From positions 242,558 through 306,557 of the forward strand of contig JANJUX010000040.1 of NCBI GenBank assembly GCA_024710355.1: DNA of 64,000 bases. Reading direction: 5' to 3'. Shown here piece by piece: positions 34,187 through 42,313 of the stretch. Origin of the DNA: Candidatus Rifleibacteriota bacterium. Lineage in GTDB: Bacteria; Muiribacteriota; Ozemobacteria; Ozemobacterales; Ozemobacteraceae. Positions within the stretch are counted from its first letter, which is position 1, and every line of letters begins with the position of its first letter. The translations under genes were made by a program, and so were the position numbers. The notes beneath the pieces are model-generated. The model was given only the letters and a program-made list of their open reading frames with translations. It was not told the DNA's origin and searched no databases.

Positions 34187-34834
34187 TTAGAAAGTTATTA
34201 CCGCTTTCCATTCGCCATCTTTGAATCTTGCGACTGTGCCGCCGACGCTGCCGACCCAGATGGTGTCGCCTTTGACCTTGATTGAATGAATACTGGCCTG
34301 AGGCAGACCGTTGCTTTCGTTATAGGTTTTCCAGGCTTCGCCGTCGAAAAAGGCGAGCCCTGAGGGGGTGCCAACCCAGAGATTGCCGTAGCTGTCAATG
34401 GCCAGATCCCTGATGACATCATTGGGAAGCCCGTCTTTTTCTGTAAAGCGCTGCCATTCCTTGCCTTCGAGATCGCAGCTCGAAAGACCGGCATTGGTGC
34501 CAAGCCAGACCCGGCCACGTTTTTCATCAATGCTGATGCAGGTGATGTAATCAGATACCAGGCCGTCATCTATTGACGGGCTGGTGCGGGTGCTGCGGTT
34601 GGTGAAATTCTGAGTTCTGCTGCCGTCGTATACCTGCAGACCGTCACCGAAGGTGCCGGTCCAGACTGAGTCTTCGAGTACGGCGTAACTGGTTTTGTAG
34701 GTGTTAAGCAGCGAGTCTTTGCGAAAATATTTGAGCCAGTTCGAGTCGGCATGGGCTCTTGGCGGGAACAGAAAAATGCTGATCAGGCTCATCACCACAA
34801 AAATAAAGAACCAGCGCGAATTGGTTTGTTCCAT
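34187..34834 (-). CDS. exported beta-propeller protein (two-component-regulator propeller repeats)
   Basis: The 215-residue protein has a signal peptide (about 1-29, ending AHA). At least four blades of the Reg_prop type follow, with typical strings VWLGTNAGLSSCDLEGKEW, LWVGTPSGLAFFDGEAWK and IWVGSVGGTVARFKDGEWK. In other bacteria such blades form the periplasmic sensor of hybrid two-component systems. Here the propeller is short and free-standing, too few blades for a full ring, so it may oligomerise. It lies downstream of the kinase operon on the same strand (92-nt gap) and directly abuts the unknown gene 33164-34186. GAGGC precedes the start. Confidence 0.82.
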   Translation of the reverse strand: MEQTNSRWFFIFVVMSLISIFLFPPRAHADSNWLKYFRKDSLLNTYKTSYAVLEDSVWTGTFGDGLQVYDGSRTQNFTNRSTRTSPSIDDGLVSDYITCISIDEKRGRVWLGTNAGLSSCDLEGKEWQRFTEKDGLPNDVIRDLAIDSYGNLWVGTPSGLAFFDGEAWKTYNESNGLPQASIHSIKVKGDTIWVGSVGGTVARFKDGEWKAVITF

Positions 34835-34925
34835 AAATTGTCTGCCTCACAGAATTCTGATTTTATTACTTCTGCTATCGGAACAATATGCCGGTTTGTT
34901 TATACCTGAGACAGACAGATTGCAT

Positions 34926-37316
34926 TCACTCGATCAGACCGAGCTTACGCAGTTCGTCGAGTAACTTTGCTTTCTGAATCGGCTTCGGGAGGAAAACATC
35001 GCAGAGATTGTAAAAGGCGGTCGTTGCATTTTTCATGTCACCAAGGGCCGTAACCATCATGATTTTCGCGCCATTTTTTGAGTAAATGCCATTCGCCATC
35101 TCCATGTCGCGAATCTGTTTCAAGGCTTCGTGGCCGTCCATTTCAGGCATCATTATGTCGAGGCAGATAAGATCGTAGTGTTCTTTAGCTTCGAGCGCAA
35201 TTTTGACGGCGTCAACCGCTTCCTGGCCGTTTACAGCAATATGAAGCGGTCCAAAGCTTTTCAGAATCTCCTGAAGCAGCAATCGACTGGTAAAATCGTC
35301 TTCAACGATCAGAGTTTTCATTTTGACCTCCCTGCTTGATCTCTTTCCAAGGGCATCGTTCACTTCAATGCTGAATTCTTCAAATGCTTTCTTAAGCTCG
35401 GGAAGGTGCTCGCTTACCTTGCTCATATTTCCCTTCCTTGCTTCCAATTTCATTGCACCGGCAATATCACTCACCGATTTTCCACCTGTATTTGCGGCTG
35501 CCCCGGCAATTCGATGGGTCTGCCTTTCGACAATTTTTTGTTGCTGCCGATTGAGTGCGTCTTCGAGAATTTCAATCTGATCGGGCATATCGGCAATAAA
35601 ACCTTTGACAAGCTTGGTTGCAAGCTCTTCGTCATTCATCAGCCGGTCAAGCAGATCGGTCTGGTCAAACACACCATTTGCCGGTAGCGATCTGTCCTGA
35701 CTTACTCTTTTTCCGATATTGTCTGCGAGATGATCGCAATCTCTTTCGCCCTGTTTTTGTCGACCGAAGCTGGCGGTGAACCAGAATTCAGACCCCTTGC
35801 CTTCTTCACTGTACACGCCGATTTCGCCGCCCATCATCTCTACCAGCTGCTTTGAAATTGCCAGGCCAAGCCCGGAACCGCCGTGCTTTCTGGTTGTTGA
35901 AGCGTCGACCTGGCTGAATTTTTTGAATAGAAGACTGAATTTATCTGCAGGTATGCCAATACCGGTGTCAAATACCTGAAATTTAACCAGCAGGTTTTTT
36001 GCAGAATCAGCGATTATTGAGACAGCCAGAGTTACTGAACCGGTTTTTGTGAATTTGATCGCATTGCCAACGAGATTTGTAAGAATCTGTCGCAGTCTGG
36101 CGGGATCTCCGATGACCCGTGCCGGCATTTGTGCCGGCAGGTTGACTGAATATTCAAGCCCCTTGAGGCTGGCTTTTACCTTCATGATTTCGGTGAATTC
36201 ATCAAGCAATCCGGCAAGGTCAAAGCCGATATTTTCAAGAACCAGCTTGCCGGCTTCGAGCTTCGAAAAATCAAGGATGTCGTCAACCAATGACAACAGT
36301 GATTCACCGCTGGTGTGAATGATCTCTGCGAAGTGCTTTTGCTCGTTGTTAAGGCTTGTTTCAAGCAGAAGATCGGTTATTCCGATAATCCCGTTCAGTG
36401 GCGTGCGAATCTCGTGGCTCATATTGGCAAGAAATTCGCTTTTGGCACGATTGGCCATTTTAGCCTGTATGGTCATTTCGTTGGCGGTGACCGTTGCCTC
36501 TTCAAGTCTGCGGTTTGTTTCCAGTAGAGCTTTTTCTGCCTGCTTGCGTGCGGTGATGTCGGTAATGATCGAATGAATGACATTTCTGCCCTTGAAGCGT
36601 ATGCAGCTTGCCGAAACCAGGACGTTATGAAGAGAATCATCAGCCGTTTTGTGGACAAATTCGAATTGCAGGCAGCCTCGCAGCACTACTGTCTGCATTG
36701 CTCTTCTGACCACCGATTCAGGGTTCATGTTTATTTCGGTAATCCTCATTGTCAGGAGTTTTTCGGCCGGATAGCCATAAAACCTGACTGCTGCATTATT
36801 GGCACTGACAATTTGAGCGCTGTCAGGGTCGATCATCAGCATGACCGTCGAGTTGTTCTCGAACTGGTTGCGATACGACTCTTCACTTTCGCGTAATTTT
36901 TCTTCTGCGAGAAGTCTCTGCTCTTCGTTTTCGAGTTCGCGGTTAACTTTCTGCAGCGCCCCGGGTAAAAGATCGAGAAAATGCGTTCCCTTGACAATGT
37001 AGTCCAGAGCCCCCATTTTCATCATTTCAACCGCAATTTTTTCGTCGCCCTGCCCGGTTGAAACGATGAAATTTGGCAGTTTCTGACCGGTTGAGGTGAA
37101 GTCGCTGATAAAATCACGGGCATTCATGTCGGGCAGGCTGAAATCGAGAATGATCAATCTCGGGGCACCGTTACTTTTTAACCATGCAATGGCTTCTGCT
37201 CCCGAATATGCACAGACAGGCAAAAAGCCACACTCCTCGACTTTCTCGCTGATCAGATCAGCAAGGCCGGGGTCGTCCTCAACGATAAGAATTGTCTCTT
37301 TTTTTCTGTCACTCAT
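34926..37316 (-). CDS. hybrid histidine kinase: REC-PAS-HisKA-HATPase-Hpt-REC
   Basis: The 796-residue cytosolic phosphorelay protein has these domains in order. Receiver 1 (about 1-130) has IVEDDPGLADL and LIILDFSLPDMN. PAS spans about 145-265. HisKA contains NMSHEIRTPLNGIIG, with the phospho-His. HATPase (about 405-525) contains LVGNAIKFTKTGS and GGSGLGLAISKQL. Hpt (about 555-655) contains RQTHRIAGAAANTGG. A C-terminal receiver (about 668-796) contains LICLDIMMPEMDGHEAL. No membrane helix is seen. Placing Hpt before the last receiver is unusual. It follows the PAS kinase by 9 nt, so it is the third gene of an operon with the response regulator. Confidence 0.93.
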   Translation of the reverse strand: MSDRKKETILIVEDDPGLADLISEKVEECGFLPVCAYSGAEAIAWLKSNGAPRLIILDFSLPDMNARDFISDFTSTGQKLPNFIVSTGQGDEKIAVEMMKMGALDYIVKGTHFLDLLPGALQKVNRELENEEQRLLAEEKLRESEESYRNQFENNSTVMLMIDPDSAQIVSANNAAVRFYGYPAEKLLTMRITEINMNPESVVRRAMQTVVLRGCLQFEFVHKTADDSLHNVLVSASCIRFKGRNVIHSIITDITARKQAEKALLETNRRLEEATVTANEMTIQAKMANRAKSEFLANMSHEIRTPLNGIIGITDLLLETSLNNEQKHFAEIIHTSGESLLSLVDDILDFSKLEAGKLVLENIGFDLAGLLDEFTEIMKVKASLKGLEYSVNLPAQMPARVIGDPARLRQILTNLVGNAIKFTKTGSVTLAVSIIADSAKNLLVKFQVFDTGIGIPADKFSLLFKKFSQVDASTTRKHGGSGLGLAISKQLVEMMGGEIGVYSEEGKGSEFWFTASFGRQKQGERDCDHLADNIGKRVSQDRSLPANGVFDQTDLLDRLMNDEELATKLVKGFIADMPDQIEILEDALNRQQQKIVERQTHRIAGAAANTGGKSVSDIAGAMKLEARKGNMSKVSEHLPELKKAFEEFSIEVNDALGKRSSREVKMKTLIVEDDFTSRLLLQEILKSFGPLHIAVNGQEAVDAVKIALEAKEHYDLICLDIMMPEMDGHEALKQIRDMEMANGIYSKNGAKIMMVTALGDMKNATTAFYNLCDVFLPKPIQKAKLLDELRKLGLIE

Positions 37317-37325
37317 AATTCAGAC

Positions 37326-38564
37326 TCAAGGTTCCTGGAATTCCGTCGTCTGCAATACTACTGAAAAAACGCTGCCCGTACCAGGCTCACTCTCAACTTT
37401 TACTCTGCCTCGATGCTTTTCGGCAATCTTTTTTACCACCGAAAGACCGATGCCGTCGCCCGGCTCTGAAGTTGTACCATCGATACGATAAAAAAGATTC
37501 CAGATATGGTCAAGGTGCTTCTTTTCAATCCCGGTTCCGTTATCTTTTACCGAATAAATGGCCTTACGCAGCCCCGAAATCGCGCTTATCTCTATAACCA
37601 GACTTCTTGCGGGGTTGCGGTATTTGATCGCATTGCCGATGAGATTGGAGAACATCTGGTTTAAAAGGTTTTCGTCACCATAACAGACGGGCAGCTGGTC
37701 AATTTTTACACTTGCTCCGATTTCAGAAAGCTGAAAAGAATTGGTTTCGACAATCTTTTCCAGCAACAGGTTCATGTTGACAGGCTTAACGCTCATCGTT
37801 GCCCGGCCGGTTCTTGACAGCTGCAGCAGGGCGTTTAAAAGCGAGTCCATTTTGTTGACGCCGGCCAGTATAAAGTGCAGGGTTTTGGGTATTCCCTCGC
37901 TGATAAGCTTTTTAAGCTCTTCATTTCCAGTGCTGTTGAGATGTTCTTTGAGCAGTTCCAGAACTTTTGCCGACTGCTTGTTGAGACGCTGGCTGAAGCC
38001 CTGAATATTGACCAGGGGGGTTCTGAGGTCGTGTGATGTGATATAGAGATAATTTTCGAGTTCTTTGCTGCGGGCCGACATCAGTTCATGCATCTGACGA
38101 TTTGCGGTTATATCGTTAGTGATTGTAGCAAAGAGGTTGTCGCCGAGAGGAATGGCGGTTATGGAAAAATAGCGGTCGAGCGGCGGGTAGAAAGTGGTCA
38201 GTTCCTTTGGTAGCCCGTGATGTACAACGCTTTCGTATTCTCTGATGTATGGCGCCGGTATAGCAGAATACAGGTCGGTGGCCAGGCGGTTTCTGATATC
38301 TTCAGCTCTTTTTCCGAGAAGGTTCAGAAAGGCGCTGTTGCCATCAATAACTCGATAATCAATAGCTTCACCTGCTTCATTGAAGATCATTTCGTGAATT
38401 GCCACTATTTCTTTGAAATAGCTGAAAATACCTGATAGATGGTGACTCTGCAGCAAATGACAGGTGCTGCCTGCCAGACGACCCCAGGTTGAGCGGTTCA
38501 TTCTGCAGCAGATTCTGCCTCTCCCGTCACGTGCAGGTTCTGGTTTTGTTTTCTGGTGCGGCAA
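37326..38564 (-). CDS. PAS sensor histidine kinase
   Basis: The 412-residue protein has a PAS-like N-terminal half (about 45-155; VIDGNSAFLNLLG, DRYFSITAIPLGDNLFAT). A HisKA helix follows with YITSHDLRTPLVNIQGF (phospho-His in SHDLRTPL), then a HATPase with SNLIGNAIKYRNPA, VKDNGTGIEKKHLDHIW and GDGIGLSVVKKIAEKH. It resembles cytosolic phytochrome-type kinases that pair with Rcp1-like regulators. The TTG start at 38564 lies 3 nt after the response-regulator stop with AAGGG upstream, so coupling is likely; the next ATG (38501) is a weaker alternative. The first 40 residues look unlike a domain and make the start uncertain. Confidence 0.9.
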   Translation of the reverse strand: MPHQKTKPEPARDGRGRICCRMNRSTWGRLAGSTCHLLQSHHLSGIFSYFKEIVAIHEMIFNEAGEAIDYRVIDGNSAFLNLLGKRAEDIRNRLATDLYSAIPAPYIREYESVVHHGLPKELTTFYPPLDRYFSITAIPLGDNLFATITNDITANRQMHELMSARSKELENYLYITSHDLRTPLVNIQGFSQRLNKQSAKVLELLKEHLNSTGNEELKKLISEGIPKTLHFILAGVNKMDSLLNALLQLSRTGRATMSVKPVNMNLLLEKIVETNSFQLSEIGASVKIDQLPVCYGDENLLNQMFSNLIGNAIKYRNPARSLVIEISAISGLRKAIYSVKDNGTGIEKKHLDHIWNLFYRIDGTTSEPGDGIGLSVVKKIAEKHRGRVKVESEPGTGSVFSVVLQTTEFQEP

Positions 38565-38567
38565 AAG

Positions 38568-38993
38568 TTATACCCTTACAATCTGGATGAACAGCCCCAG
38601 CCTTTTGAGAGATTCAGCAAAAATACGGTAATCTACCGGTTTTGTTATATACATGTTGCACCCAAGTTCGTAACACTTCGCTATTTCAGGCTGATCGTCA
38701 GTGGTTGAAACCATTATTACCGGGATCTTTTTGAGAGTGTTGTGACTCTTGATTCTTTTTAATACCTCTATTCCGTCCATTTTGGGCATTTTTATATCAA
38801 GAAGCAGCAGGTAGTTCAGCACCGCAGTTTCGTCTGAATCCTTTTCGTTGAGAAAATCCCAGACCTCCTGACCATTGCAGAACTGCCTGATCGGGTTGTG
38901 GATGCCCGATTCCTTCAGCTCGTCAACAATAAGCTCCGCATGCCCCGGGTCATCTTCTGCCACAAGAATAGTCATTTCTTTGCTGTCACACAT
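38568..38993 (-). CDS. single-domain response regulator (Rcp1/CheY-like)
   Basis: The 141-residue receiver-only protein carries VAEDDPGHAELIVDEL (acidic pocket), LLLLDIKMPKMDGIEVL (phospho-acceptor Asp), IMVSTTDDQ and ITKPVD (conserved Thr/Lys). The insertion and sequence type resemble Rcp1, partner of cytosolic phytochrome-like kinases. It has no output domain and likely shuttles phosphate between the two kinases downstream. GAGG precedes ATG 38993. It is the first gene of the operon. Confidence 0.93.
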   Translation of the reverse strand: MCDSKEMTILVAEDDPGHAELIVDELKESGIHNPIRQFCNGQEVWDFLNEKDSDETAVLNYLLLLDIKMPKMDGIEVLKRIKSHNTLKKIPVIMVSTTDDQPEIAKCYELGCNMYITKPVDYRIFAESLKRLGLFIQIVRV

Positions 38994-39167
38994 ATTTCTG
39001 CCTCATAGATCAGATTTTTGCGAAACCGAATCATAGAAAGGCAGTGAGGGGTATTTGTTCTAGCCAGATCCTGACCTCACCTGTATTAATTGTAACAAAA
39101 AACGGGATTTTCATTAACCGCCGGCGAGAATTCTTATGTCGCTTACTCGGCACAAAACAACGGGCGC

Positions 39168-39809
39168 TTATTCAAAAAGCCCGATATTGATCGCTACTGT
39201 ACCGCTTGCACCCTGCAGTTTGGTTTCTGAGAGCACCGGGACCGGTTTGCGTTTTCCTGGTTTGTATTGATGAAAGGTGGCGGCTGAATTGAAATAATGA
39301 TCCACGGTTGTTTTTTCGCCTTCTTTGAAGCCAACATACGGGAAAACTACTTTCTTGTAGCTTCTCCCAAGGCCATATAAGCGGTCAAACTTCATTTCGA
39401 CCTCAATCTGCAAAATCCCGGGCACAACGCTTTCGACGATTTTTTCATACAGGGCGGTATATTCACGCCCAAGCCCATCGTTCCAGCTGGCAGCAAACTC
39501 GCTGTTGCGCTCTTCCTTCTCAACCAGGTCGATGTTGCCATGATATTTGCCGTTGATGTAAAGTTTGCCGTAGGCCGGCAGACGATCAGGCTTGTCACCT
39601 GTATAAAGAAGTCTCACCCGCAGTGAAGATCTTTCGGTCCTGGCATTGCGGGTCGTCGGGTCGTGAAGATCGGCGTTGCATTCCGGGCAGAGCAGCGTCA
39701 GGCCTGACAGGTCCCTGGCGCCGCAGGTCGGGCAGTCAGCCGCTGTTGCATCGTCTGAAATCAGCAGCATGACGGCGATCAGTAAAAATATATGGAAAAG
39801 TTTTTTCAT
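39168..39809 (-). CDS. exported zinc-ribbon protein of unknown function
   Basis: The 213-residue protein has a signal peptide (about 1-23). The mature N-terminus immediately carries two CxxC knuckles (CPTCGARD and LCPECNADL), a zinc ribbon unusual for an exported protein. The remainder is beta-rich (LRVRLLYTGDKP, GKLYINGKYHGNIDL, IEVEMKFDRLYG), suggesting an envelope structural role. No family is recognised. Monocistronic; its own promoter was not clearly seen. Confidence 0.75.
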   Translation of the reverse strand: MKKLFHIFLLIAVMLLISDDATAADCPTCGARDLSGLTLLCPECNADLHDPTTRNARTERSSLRVRLLYTGDKPDRLPAYGKLYINGKYHGNIDLVEKEERNSEFAASWNDGLGREYTALYEKIVESVVPGILQIEVEMKFDRLYGLGRSYKKVVFPYVGFKEGEKTTVDHYFNSAATFHQYKPGKRKPVPVLSETKLQGASGTVAINIGLFE

Positions 39810-39923
39810 CGTTTCAGATAGACTATCGACACCCGGGCAACAAAAATGAAAAATATACGGATATCGTCATAAAAAATCTTCTTTCTGCCGAAAAGGATTT
39901 TATGCCAGAAAGGGGAGCGATTT

Positions 39924-40097
39924 ATGAAGGCTGTATGTTCGATGATTGCCGGATGGTATTCGGTAGCTCTTATTGGCTTTTTGGTCTATATCAGAAGAGG
40001 GTTTCTGCAGATGTCAGGCGAAAATTGCCTGCCTTCGATCGACCTGAACTGCTCCGATGAAAATAGCGACGCCGACACTTTTTCAGAATTAACTTGA
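39924..40097 (+). CDS. 57-aa small membrane protein
   Basis: This short gene has a strong AGGGGAG Shine-Dalgarno 6-7 nt before ATG 39924 and a near-perfect terminator 12 nt after its stop. One hydrophobic segment (about 8-24, GWYSVALIGFLVYI) is followed by two arginines and an acidic tail (DLNCSDENSDADTF), which predicts the tail in the cytosol. No family is known. The flanking signals make a real small protein likely; without a homology search this stays provisional. Confidence 0.6.
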   Translation: MKAVCSMIAGWYSVALIGFLVYIRRGFLQMSGENCLPSIDLNCSDENSDADTFSELT

Positions 40098-40109
40098 TTT
40101 AGTTACAGC

Positions 40110-40153
40110 AACCTGTCTAAAATAAATAAAAATTTATTTTGGACAGGTTTTTT
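40110..40153 (+). terminator. terminator whose 3' arm carries the next gene's Shine-Dalgarno
   Basis: An 18-bp stem (40110-40127 with 40132-40149, one G-T pair) with an AAAA loop ends in six T residues (40148-40153). The 3' arm contains GGACAGG, which sits about 8 nt before the TTG start at 40156. Confidence 0.85.
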
Positions 40154-40155
40154 AC

Positions 40156-40782
40156 TTGCCGTTCGACACCAAGTTTGAATTTATTCTGCAGTTCGAAAAG
40201 ATTCTCGGGGATATGAAAAGCAAAAATCCCGAGACTTATGGTCGCAATCTGCAGTTCCTGAGTGTCGAGACCATCGAAACGGTAAGACCGATACTGCAGA
40301 AGTTTTTTCCAAATGACAAAACCCTGATTGATACTCTGACCCGCAAAGACATCGACCTGATGCTGCTGCGGATTCTGCGCTCAGAAGTCGTCGGTCTGCA
40401 GGGTGAAGGCGAAAGACTGGTCAGAAAAGCCCGTAACATCATTTCTCAGTTCGGCTTTCTGCCGCCAGTAGCATTTTTCTATGCCTATAATGGGGCCGAA
40501 CTCTTTGAAGCCATGCTTGACCGCACCTATAAAAATTTAAAGAAGCGTGGAAAACCGCAAAGTCTCTCTGAGATCTGGCGCAGGTTTTCGGCACCTCTTA
40601 CTGCCAGTTTCGAATTGAAGAACGTGTTCACCAAGGATCTGCTGTTTAAAATCAGGCAGAGACTGAAAAATTACCTTGAAAAGGACCCAAGATTCTACCT
40701 TGATGCCAGAAGTCCGAAGAAGTTGTTTGTTGCGCTGGCAGAGTGGGGCGCTTCGGTCGATTTTGACGACGAGGAACCCTGA
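40156..40782 (+). CDS. unknown helical protein with hairpin-masked start
   Basis: The 208-residue cytosolic protein is not assigned to a family. It is mainly helical with basic patches (RNIISQFGFLPPVAFFYAYN, LLFKIRQRLKNYLEKDP) and an acidic end (FDDEEP). The TTG start lies directly after the terminator T tract, and its only Shine-Dalgarno (GGACAGG) is inside the terminator stem. An internal ATG at 40210 with CGGGGA nearby is an alternative that would lose 18 residues of good helix. It precedes the third SpoIIE gene by 76 nt and might be cotranscribed with it. Confidence 0.75.
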   Translation: MPFDTKFEFILQFEKILGDMKSKNPETYGRNLQFLSVETIETVRPILQKFFPNDKTLIDTLTRKDIDLMLLRILRSEVVGLQGEGERLVRKARNIISQFGFLPPVAFFYAYNGAELFEAMLDRTYKNLKKRGKPQSLSEIWRRFSAPLTASFELKNVFTKDLLFKIRQRLKNYLEKDPRFYLDARSPKKLFVALAEWGASVDFDDEEP

Positions 40783-40858
40783 GCGGGAATCTTGCACTGT
40801 TGCTCGAATTAAAGCAGTGAAGCTCTGATTTACAAAATAAAAGCTGGAGAGAGAAACT

Positions 40859-42313
40859 TTGTCAGGTTCAGGTAGGGCCGCCGCCGGCGCCAATGCAGTG
40901 CGATACTATCTTCTCTGGCTGCTTGGCATTGCGGTTATGGCGGTACTCGGGAGAGATTACGATCTGGCTCTGCTGGCCGTTCTTTTGCTGCTCTGTCTGT
41001 TTTTTTTCAGTATCAGAAGACATCTGGAGCAGAGAAACTCTCTTCAGGATGTCTGCAACTTCTACGAACAGGCGCACTCTCTTGACGACCTGCAGCTTCT
41101 TCTTGGCGATCGACCTTACAGCCGTATTCTTCAGACAGTTCTCGATCTTGGAAAATTTGACTGGGCAGTACTTTTTCTCATGGATTTCGAAAAAGACTGT
41201 TTCGTTGCGGTCGAAGCTGCCGGAGTCAGTCTCGATCGCTTCAAAAATGTGAGTTTTGACGACATTGCCGCCGAACATACTTCAGACAGCATGAAGCTAT
41301 CGATGAAACTGCTCGAGCATGCCTTTAAAACCCATGAATTCCGCGGCGCGCTCGCCGGATCTGCTCTCGAACGCAACAAGATCTTTTACGGTTGTCTGCT
41401 GGTCGGCAGACACAGCCCTGATGCCGAGCTCACTTCAGAAGACAGTTTCAGGCTCGACATTCTTTCTGATCAGGTTTCTGTCTGCCTGCACAATTACCGT
41501 CTGCACAAAGAACTGGCTTTTCATGCCGAAGAACTTGCAACAAGACAGGCACAGATTCAACGCGAACTCGATATGGCCCGCATTGTGCAGGACGGGGCAA
41601 TGCCCAGACAGGTTCCTGATGTTGACGGAATTGAAGTCGCCTCATTTCTCAAACCGGCCCGATTTATAGGTGGTGATTTTCTCAGGTTCGTTGAGGATGC
41701 CTCCAGATCAAATATCGGCGTTCTTATCGGCGATGTCTGCGGCAAGGGGGTGCCCGCAGCACTGGTCATGGCAGTGGTAGTCTGCCTGTTCAACGATCGC
41801 TCGGCTCTTGCCGACAACCCCGCCGAGCTGATGAGCCGTGTTAATGTCTCTCTCAAAGAATTTCTCGGTGCCGGCTCACGTTTTAACTCGACGGCACTCT
41901 GGGGTGTTTTTGACCTCCAGGCAATGAAATTCAGCTATTGTAGTGCCGGTCACGATTTTCCGCTGCATTACCGGGCTGCTGACAGCTCAATCAATGAGTT
42001 GAAATCGACCGGCACCCTCCTCGGAATATTCAACGAAAGTATCTACGAAAGCTATTCAGAAAACATTGCCGACGGCGACAAGCTGATGTTTTATTCAGAC
42101 GGGCTTGTTGATTTTTTTGAGGCCTGGGCTGGCTGCGAAGATGGCTATATCTATTTGCACAGTTTCTTTCTTGCCCGGGTTGATAAAAGTGCTGACGAAA
42201 TTGTTAAGGAAATCGCTGCACTGGTCGAGAATTCACCTGCTGCGGTAAAGGATGACATCACCGTGGCGGTTTTCTCAATAGACCGGAAAAGAAAGGTTGA
42301 AAAGCAGCCATAA
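40859..42313 (+). CDS. membrane-anchored GAF/SpoIIE phosphatase
   Basis: The 484-residue protein has two N-terminal membrane helices (about 14-52; a hairpin with little outside). A GAF-like domain (about 80-215) has FDWAVLFLMDFEKDCFVAVE. A coiled linker and a PP2C/SpoIIE domain (about 255-480) follow with RFIGGDFLRFVED, LIGDVCGKGVPAALVM and LMFYSDGLVDFFE. It would dephosphorylate a cytosolic partner, probably a STAS-type protein. The TTG start at 40859 has GGAGA about 8 nt upstream. Its TAA stop overlaps the apparent ATA start of the secreted peptidase (ATAA). No partner STAS or anti-sigma gene is present. Confidence 0.92.
   Translation: MSGSGRAAAGANAVRYYLLWLLGIAVMAVLGRDYDLALLAVLLLLCLFFFSIRRHLEQRNSLQDVCNFYEQAHSLDDLQLLLGDRPYSRILQTVLDLGKFDWAVLFLMDFEKDCFVAVEAAGVSLDRFKNVSFDDIAAEHTSDSMKLSMKLLEHAFKTHEFRGALAGSALERNKIFYGCLLVGRHSPDAELTSEDSFRLDILSDQVSVCLHNYRLHKELAFHAEELATRQAQIQRELDMARIVQDGAMPRQVPDVDGIEVASFLKPARFIGGDFLRFVEDASRSNIGVLIGDVCGKGVPAALVMAVVVCLFNDRSALADNPAELMSRVNVSLKEFLGAGSRFNSTALWGVFDLQAMKFSYCSAGHDFPLHYRAADSSINELKSTGTLLGIFNESIYESYSENIADGDKLMFYSDGLVDFFEAWAGCEDGYIYLHSFFLARVDKSADEIVKEIAALVENSPAAVKDDITVAVFSIDRKRKVEKQP
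42310..42313 (+). promoter_or_regulatory. apparent AUA start codon overlapping a stop (ATAA)
   Basis: The frame of the secreted peptidase opens after a TGA at about 42298. It contains no ATG, GTG or TTG until 42376, which would cut off its signal peptide. ATA at 42310 gives KTIGSFILFLLFAAQSLSA, a textbook signal, and overlaps the upstream TAA exactly as ATGA/GTGA overlaps elsewhere here. Confidence 0.6.
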
